Shown here piece after piece: positions 58,360 to 64,000 of a stretch of DNA of 64,000 nt; within the stretch, counting starts at the first letter, position 1, and every line of letters starts with the position of its first letter. The notes beneath the pieces are model-generated. The model had not been told where the DNA came from. It did no database searches and saw only the letters and a list, made by a program, of their open reading frames with translations. Source of the DNA: Chamaecyparis obtusa. Lineage: Eukaryota > Streptophyta > Pinopsida > Cupressales > Cupressaceae. The stretch is from positions 1,263,001 to 1,327,000 of the forward strand of contig BSBK01000760.1 in NCBI GenBank assembly GCA_027943335.1, written 5' to 3'. Made by a program: the position numbers and the translations under genes.

Positions 58360-60442
58360 GAATTGTTGTGCAAAGTGCAGTGATTCAAAGACAGTCTGTG
58401 TTTGGTAGAGATATGAAATGGATTCAAAATTGATAATTGATATGGGACAGAAGCTGATTGATATTGATTTGAAATGGAGATAATAGGTCCTGAATGACCA
58501 AAGATAATGTTCACTGTAGCAACGATGAACCGAGGATTGTGAAAAAAAGTGTCAAAATGCCTGATTCTGAACCTTATGATTGCAAAGAAGTGAGTGACCA
58601 GTTCTAGACTTGATTGTCTTAGCAGAACTAGCAGGTATCACATCTGAATCCTTCAGTTGCCGAAGAACCAAGGAAAGAAAACTATGATCTGATGGTTGCC
58701 AAAAACTGATATAGTTTACAAGATTAGGAGAATACCAGATTGATATGGATCTTGATGAATCTGATATGCCCCAAGTGATGATAGATTTTCCTCGAGCGAT
58801 GAGGTCTTTTGATGAATCAGCAACTAGATGTGGTTGTTGTCTTGATTACTGAGGAAAGATTGATAGAATTTTATTTACATACTTTGAATGATGTGCAATA
58901 CCATGCCCCCTTCGAGATGAAAATTGAAATCTGACAAGAAAAGTCAACGTTGAGAGTTCAGAAGCATGTTAATTGATTGGAAAAGTGGTTATACACATTC
59001 AAGAATGCATTCTACATTGTTGGAAGGTCCCAAAAGACCAAGTTTGACTAGGTGAAACCATGAGTTGACCATAGTTAACCACGTTGAAATTTTGATAGTT
59101 TGATGTAAGATAATCAGTTAAGTTGAATTATGGATTTCTGTGATGATCGAAGGTCGAATATGCAAGTAGTTAATAATATAAACAATCTCAGATTTTGATT
59201 TTGATCCTGAAAAAGGATTCTACTTTCTATTTTGTTGGAGGAACCTTCGTGTAAGATTCAACTCTTGTTAGATTTGAAGATGCAATTTGAAGAATCGTTT
59301 AAGCATTGAAGTTCATTTAGCCATTGTGAGATCATGCAAACATGCAAAATGCAAAGAGACATGCAACCTAAGACCTAGGGCCTAGTCACTGATCATATGT
59401 CGATTTGTTATCATCATTGAACTTTTAGGTAACTAGATAAATCAATACAATGCCCACTAGCTATGAAACCATAGACATATGAATATCGATTTGTATGTAC
59501 AAGAATCAATACAACACCCACTGGCTAGGCAACCATGGACATATGAATATTGATTTTGTTTTCGGAATGTCGAATTAGATATAAGCACCAAGGCACAAAT
59601 GCCAAGATGACCTGAATATCATGTCCATTTTGATATAGCAATTTGTATAAGCATCAAAACATAAATGTCGTGATGACTTGAATATGCCTTGCATGAAAAA
59701 TACATCAAACAACTAAGAGATTATTCTAAATCCAATGTGAATTACCCATAGTGACCCTTTATCATTCACATCCTTAGGTAAGATTGCATTTCATAGTAGG
59801 AGAAAGAACTCACTCAAAAAGACAATAGTTAGATCAAAATTCCTTGAATTTTTTGGGTATCAATGGTCGAGGTACGCATGGCCATCCAGTTTGAGATAGA
59901 GGCTCTTACAGTCGGACACCATTTCAATCCAAAATTTCCAAAGACGTTATATTTTCACATACAAGCAGAAGACAAAGAAAAGATTATGCCCCTAGTCATC
60001 ACTCTCTAAATATTATAAAGGACATCATCAAAGAGCTCAAAGGGACACAATATACAAAAATCTCAATGTGAATTAGTAAGCATACAAGGAGATAAAAGCA
60101 TGAAAAGCACAAATTATTTTTAGTTTGATGTTTGATTGCGTTGTTGTAGATGCAAAATCTTTTCTAGAGAGGAGATTGACTGACTGACTCAGATATAGCT
60201 TCAAAGGACTTTGACTGGATATGATACGTCTAAGATACATGGGAGACCATAGGATATGACATTGATTTCCCCCAAGTTTGAACATTGATAGGATACAGAT
60301 GCTAGAGTTGTTTGGTGTACAGACTGACTTATTGAAAACTGGAAATGCAGAAACAAACTGGGAGATATGTACAAACTAAAGCAAGACTGAAAGCTAGGAA
60401 AAACCAAGATGGTGTTGATAGATGGAGCATTTTGAAACAAGT

Positions 60443-60467
60443 GGTGCCCATTTGCCGGGTTATCACC
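60443..60467 (-). other. conserved stem-loop, Tat-C2 copy 6
   Basis: Minus strand: outer stem GGTG/CACC, bulge ATAA, inner stem CCCG/TGGG and loop GCAAA. Confidence 0.68.
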
Positions 60468-60498
60468 ATCTTGGCAGAGATTCTATTTTTGCTACCAA

Positions 60499-60522
60499 GG
60501 TGCCTGTTTCCAGGTTTTCACC
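60499..60522 (-). other. conserved stem-loop, Tat-C2 copy 5
   Basis: Minus strand: outer stem GGTG/CACC, bulge AAAA, inner stem CCTG/CAGG and loop GAAA. This is the fully paired form. Confidence 0.8.
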
Positions 60523-60622
60523 AAGGCACTTTTTCTTCTTTTTTCATTTTTTTGTATTTTTCATTTTTCAATTTATTTTTTTGAATTTTTGATATTTTTT
60601 TATTTTTTTTGTGAATCATCAA

Positions 60623-60646
60623 GGTGCCTATTGCTAGGTTTTCACC
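60623..60646 (-). other. conserved stem-loop, Tat-C2 copy 4
   Basis: Minus strand: outer stem GGTG/CACC, bulge AAAA, inner stem CCTA/TAGG and loop GCAA. Fully paired, 75 bases after the pol stop. Confidence 0.8.
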
Positions 60647-60720
60647 AAGATGTTCATTTTTTCAGGACTTTTTTAGATTTTTAAGATTTTTTCGAGACAT
60701 TTTACCATAGACTGAATGTC

Positions 60721-61386
60721 TTAGGTGTAGAATTTCTTCAGATGGAGAATGTTAATTGGTTCTCGGAGCTGTTCTCCTCTATTCATTGAGAGTTGATAGG
60801 CACCAGAGCCAAAAGTAGCAGTGATTACAAAGGGACCCAGCCAATTGGGTTTGAACTTCCCCTTGTGTTCTCGACGTGATTGATTTTTAGGATTCTCTCT
60901 CAAAACTAGATCGCCAACCTGAAATTCTCTGTGTCTGACTTTCTTGTTGTAGCCTCTAGACATTCTCTTCTGATACACTCTGAGATGATCATATGCTACT
61001 TGTCTACTCTCATCTAGTCGTTCAAGTTCTTGTAACCTAGACACTCTGTAGTCATCATCAGTTACTAGACCATGCATTCTAATTCAAAGTGATGGGATTT
61101 CAACCTCAATAAGTAGTACCGCTTCAGACCCATAAACTAAAGCAAAAGGTTTAGCCCCAACAGGTGTTCTAATACTTGTTCTGACACTCATTCTGATACT
61201 TATTCTGATACTAGTTCTGATACTGATTTTGATATTGATTATGATACTGATTATGATAATTGTTCTGATACTGGTTCTAATACTTGTTCTGATATTGGTT
61301 TTGATACTTATTCTGATACTTGGTATACTTGATAGCACCTTTTTCCATTGCAAACTCCCAAGCAAGATCATATCATGCAGTCCCAT
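60721..61386 (-). pseudogene. Tat-C2 integrase C-terminus with internal minisatellite
   Basis: The last 118 codons are open, with FQVGDLVL, NWLGPFVITATFGSGAY and HLKKFYT. A single TGA near 61080 separates them from the frame above, which reads SIRTPVGAKPFALVYGSEAV. Upstream of SIRT the frame consists of 4-residue repeats from a 12-bp array (61163-61322), and before that no integrase motif is found. The integrase core is therefore missing and was replaced, probably by recombination at the repeat. Confidence 0.85.
61163..61322 (-). repeat. 12-bp coding minisatellite, about 12-13 units
   Basis: The minus-strand unit is AGTATCAGAACA with variants at the last positions. In the integrase frame it encodes S-I-R-T-like repeats, and in another frame K-Y-Q-N repeats. 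It ends exactly at the native SIRTPVGA of the integrase. Confidence 0.88.
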
Positions 61387-61880
61387 TGTCTAGCAAGGTG
61401 AAGAACAAGAGGGATTGGCAAGCTGGTGGAAGAGATGGAAGACAAGAAAATGAAGGAGAATGAAGGGAAGAAATCCTCAAGGGAAAAACCCCTCAAGAAT
61501 ACTCAAGCTAGAGAAAAATTATCATGTAAAGTGCAATTGGACAAGCAATGAAAGGCTAGCATAGGATAAGTCACAAAATAATAATGCCAAAGAAGGACAA
61601 GATGTAGTCCAAAGGAGTAGACATGTCAAGAGGCTTCGTAGCACCGTGTTTTGCTCTTTCTTTCTTTTTTTTTTTATTAGATCAAGACCAAAGGGGAAAA
61701 TGATAGTGATAGGTGAAAATTAATGGAGGAAGATGGACATGAAGGCTAAGTAGGAAGGGAATGAAAGAAAGATCGCTATAAGATAGCTCACAAAATAGCC
61801 AAATGTTCGTGTATAAATCAACATTGTCAAGATCAAAGAGAGAAGATGGAATGGATGAAATATGTAGAAGAACTACGCAT
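61387..61880 (-). other. unassigned segment upstream of the integrase remnant
   Basis: The part next to the minisatellite reads in one minus frame as YDLAWEFAMEKGAIKYTKY, entering the K-Y-Q-N repeats, with one TGA just before. I do not recognise it. The rest (61430-61860) is non-coding and contains a T-rich run near 61665. Confidence 0.5.
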
Positions 61881-61905
61881 GATGCCTAATTGTCAGATTT
61901 TCATC
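61881..61905 (-). other. conserved stem-loop, Tat-C2 copy 3
   Basis: Minus strand: outer stem GATG/CATC, bulge AAAA, inner stem TCTG/TAGG and loop ACAAT. The outer stem has a compensated pair change. Confidence 0.68.
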
Positions 61906-61920
61906 ATGGTACTTATCCAA

Positions 61921-61946
61921 GGTGCCACAAAGGAGTGGTTTTCACC
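61921..61946 (-). other. conserved stem-loop, Tat-C2 copy 2
   Basis: Minus strand: outer stem GGTG/CACC, bulge AAAA, inner stem CCAC/GTGG and a 6-base loop. The inner stem is rewritten on both sides yet pairs fully. Confidence 0.75.
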
Positions 61947-61983
61947 ATAGGATGAATTTATTTCTCTTTACTTTTGCTACCAA

Positions 61984-62007
61984 GGTGCCTGTTTCCAAGT
62001 TTTCACC
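61984..62007 (-). other. conserved stem-loop, Tat-C2 copy 1
   Basis: Minus strand: outer stem GGTG/CACC, bulge AAAA, inner stem CTTG/CAGG and loop GAAA. Confidence 0.75.
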
Positions 62008-62163
62008 AAGGCACATTTTCAATTTTATTTTTTTTGAAGAAGGCAAGCTTTTTAGATAATGCTCCTTGAAAGGATAAACCATAATATGCCAAGGATTCAA
62101 AATGATATGCTCAAAGATGCTGATAGGGAAAGGGAGATGGAAGAGAAAATAGAGGATAAAGTT

Positions 62164-62574
62164 TTATGTAAAGTGAGTGAGGTTGGAAGATAGGAGGAAT
62201 AGGCAAATGAGGAAAAAGGATAGAAGGTAGAAGGATAATGAATGGAAGGATTGTGAAAGGGTGGATGGAAAGGAAGGCAAGGTCAACATCAACACACACC
62301 TTGAAGGGTGGTGAGAGGATGGAGGAAACATGAATGAAAGAATACGTGAAGGAATATGGTGAATGGATAGTAGAGGTTGTGGTTTAGGCGCATGGAATGG
62401 AAGAATATTTTTGGAGGGAAATGAAGTGGAAGCCTTTAGAAGCTTGAATGTCAATTTCACTTTTTTCTCAACACCAAACTCTTTCAAGAGAGACTTTGGA
62501 ATCCATATAGCCATAGGATTTTTATTTCCTTTTGATGATCTCGAGAGAATATCTTCAATGATGGATTTTGGAAC
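62164..62574 (-). pseudogene. in-frame continuation after a TGA
   Basis: After the TGA that ends the ORF at 62575, the same frame stays open to 62164. The first 45 codons (IWIPKSLLKEFGVEKKVKL) look like a protein. Later codons become Ser/Leu/Phe-rich and probably are untranslated. The TGA may be a late point change or the true end. Confidence 0.4.
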
Positions 62575-64000
62575 TCATACTTGTCTTGTAGTTTTTTTCT
62601 TAGATATCTCTTTTGACTTTATGTTTCCATGTCTATTAGAGGAGACATGGTGATCTTCTTTTTTTGATAGATTCTTGTATTGCTTCTTTTTCTTGTATTG
62701 AACATTCAAGTTACTTCCAAAAGACTTGGGACTTGAGGAAGAAGGAGGATATGACTGGTTTAGATGGGTGGGTAGATGAAAAGGATTCAAGGGTATGCAT
62801 CTATGTTGATCTTGAGGAAAGATGGGAGATGGAGGGATGTAAGGACCCAAGATGGATGGTGAATAAGGAGAGTTAGGAGGGGAAAGTGAAGGGACATAAG
62901 GACCCAATATGGAAGGTAGATGTGAAGCTCTTAGTAGTGGTGGAGGAGGTCCAAGGATGGATGCGGAAGATGCAAAAGGATAATCAATAAGTTCATCAAC
63001 ATCTATATGGCAACCAAGGATATCAACATCTTTAGAGTGAGCATTAGGATTTTCAATAGAATCATGGATATCTTGAATATGAACAACTTCTTTGATAGGA
63101 TTTTTCAAAGCTTGCAAAGACTTAGGAAGAGTAGAAAGTGAAAGTGAACCTGGAGTGGTAGAATAAGAAGATGGAAGACTTTGATCTTGACAAAGATCTT
63201 TGGATAGCATAAGCGCATAATTTTTCTCTTGATTTTCAATAGGCTTAACATTGGAAGTAACAACACCATTTTTGACAACCTTAATGGAAGTATCATCTTT
63301 GGAAAGCACAAGTGTAGTAAGGTTATTTTGATTGTCAATAAGCTCAACTGTGTAAGTAGTAGCTTGATCTTGCTTAGGAGAAGACTTAAGACATGGTGGA
63401 ATGCATGAAAAAGGGTGTGTAGGATCAAAAGAACCATGAAGCGGATAAGAGACATCACGAAAAGGACTAGATGACATGGAGGGTTCTTGATCTTGATCTT
63501 TCTTTATGTTCTTTTCTTCATCATTTTTAGAGTCCTCTTGACATGGAGCCACTTCTAAGGACAAGGAAGCATGTTGGAATGATATGGAAGACTTTGGAAG
63601 AGATGGTGAAGGACTAGCTGAAGTAGGCATTATAGCATATGAAGGCTTAGGCTCTTTAGGTTTATCATTATTGAAAGTATTTGCAGCCAAGTGAAGGTTA
63701 GCTTGAGTTTCTTTAAGAGGTAGCCTTGGAGGATAACTATAGGGAATCACATGAAAAGTATCAAGGCTTGTGTTGGATGAAGGTTTTGTGAAAGATTTGA
63801 AAGACTCGGAAGCTTTAGGAAATGTATGGGTATTGGAGGAAGTAGGGGATGGAAGGGAACCATCACAAGACAAAGGTTTAACATTAACATGATCTTGCTT
63901 GAGAGTGCAATCTTTATTTTCAGCCTGAGAGTTCTTAGAGTAGAGATCCTTGTAGTATTGATGCTTCAAGCTAGCACGATGCATTTTATAGTCCTCAGCA
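62575..64000 (-). CDS. long Ser/Pro-rich ORF of Tat-C2, open at the window edge
   Basis: 469 codons from the ATG at 63984 to a TGA at 62575, with no stop. The frame is also open upstream to the window edge (AEDYK before the ATG), so the real start may lie outside. Composition is rich in Ser, Pro and Lys, with many predicted disordered stretches, an SILGPYVPS-type repeat (three SILGP units near 62830-62950) and a basic C-terminus (KKKKQYKNLSKKE). No enzyme or zinc-finger motif is seen and I do not recognise the family. In position it lies 5' of pol remnants, which fits an extra ORF or gag-related product. Confidence 0.55.
   Translation of the reverse strand, partial: AEDYKMHRASLKHQYYKDLYSKNSQAENKDCTLKQDHVNVKPLSCDGSLPSPTSSNTHTFPKASESFKSFTKPSSNTSLDTFHVIPYSYPPRLPLKETQANLHLAANTFNNDKPKEPKPSYAIMPTSASPSPSLPKSSISFQHASLSLEVAPCQEDSKNDEEKNIKKDQDQEPSMSSSPFRDVSYPLHGSFDPTHPFSCIPPCLKSSPKQDQATTYTVELIDNQNNLTTLVLSKDDTSIKVVKNGVVTSNVKPIENQEKNYALMLSKDLCQDQSLPSSYSTTPGSLSLSTLPKSLQALKNPIKEVVHIQDIHDSIENPNAHSKDVDILGCHIDVDELIDYPFASSASILGPPPPLLRASHLPSILGPYVPSLSPPNSPYSPSILGPYIPPSPIFPQDQHRCIPLNPFHLPTHLNQSYPPSSSSPKSFGSNLNVQYKKKKQYKNLSKKEDHHVSSNRHGNIKSKEISKKKTTRQV

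Larger units (their letters stand above)
58360..60720 (-). other. Tat-C2 3' untranslated region
   Basis: Non-coding. It includes a direct duplication of about 55 bp (59431-59487 and 59505-59561, around CCATAGACATATGAATAT) and a second pair near 59581 and 59651 around ATGACCTGAATAT. These correspond to the CATCTTGACC segments of Tat-A and Tat-B. Three stem-loops lie close to the pol end. Confidence 0.65.
57101..64000 (-). mobile_element. Tat-C2: 3' part of a younger minus-strand Tat element
   Basis: On the minus strand, from the window edge, the order is a long ORF, three stem-loops, an integrase C-terminus, three more stem-loops, a 3' UTR, a polypurine tract at 58346-58359 and an LTR down to about 57100. 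Coding parts are less decayed than elsewhere. The left boundary is approximate, because PMD sequence stops near 57100. The 5' half lies outside the window. Confidence 0.65.

Noticed and set aside
61660..61675. T-run as a LINE or SINE poly(A) tail (minus-oriented)
   Set aside because: No LINE or SINE body or target duplication beside it.
62363..62876. Plus-strand ORFs of 96 and 70 codons opposite the Tat-C2 ORF
   Set aside because: They mirror the minus-strand Ser/Pro-rich frame and carry no motif.

Overview
The window is repeat-only DNA from a plant nuclear genome. I find no host gene, rRNA gene or tRNA gene. It is a stack of nested, mostly decayed LTR retrotransposons of two superfamilies: Ty1/copia (initiator-Met-tRNA primer sites TGGTATCAGAGC) and Ty3/gypsy of the Tat type, which carries an extra archaeal-like RNase H (aRH). 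The depth of nesting, the age of the copies and the long untranslated regions fit a very large seed-plant genome, perhaps a conifer. I cannot name the species.

Layout (labels are mine). 1-5793: Copia-F (minus), inserted in the 5' LTR of Tat-A. 5794-20882: Tat-A (plus), with a 5' LTR remnant, long leader, gag, protease plus G-patch-like region, RT-RH-aRH, integrase, 3' UTR and 3' LTR. 20883-22909 and 22910-24763: Copia-E1 and Copia-E2 (minus). E1 sits in the gag of E2, and Tat-A sits in the gag of E1. 24764-25505: a fragment of an unassigned ORF. 25774-31181: Copia-D (plus, target duplication CCTTT), lacking reverse transcriptase. 31182-39256 and 50964-54521: Tat-H (plus), an older element whose aRH lies upstream of RT. 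It is split at 39257-50958 by Tat-B (plus, target duplication GTGAC), and Tat-B is itself hit by a solo LTR (48306-49160, target duplication CATAT). After Tat-B, Tat-H resumes with a degenerate tandem-repeat array and an extra sense-strand ORF. 54522 to about 57100: 3' end of Tat-C (minus) with an antisense plant-mobile-domain pseudogene. About 57100-64000: 3' part of a younger minus-strand element, Tat-C2, with an integrase C-terminus and a long open frame running to the window edge.

Relative order of insertion read from the nesting: E2, then E1, then Tat-A, then Copia-F on the left; Tat-H first, then Copia-D, Tat-B (then the solo LTR) and Tat-C (then Tat-C2) on the right. Most stop codons fall where a relative keeps Gln, Arg or Trp, and they fit C-to-T or G-to-A changes, as expected of long-methylated repeats.

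The most notable signal is a roughly 24-nt stem-loop found 11 times, always sense to its element, mostly in the 3' UTRs of Tat-A, Tat-B and Tat-C2. It has two 4-bp stems around a one-sided A4 bulge, usually a GNRA loop, and paired base changes in both stems. Other notable items are a C-tract stem-loop near the LTR ends of three copia families, two in-frame deletions in Tat-B that leave a 470-codon ORF, the unusual domain order of Tat-H, and a 12-bp coding minisatellite in the integrase of Tat-C2.
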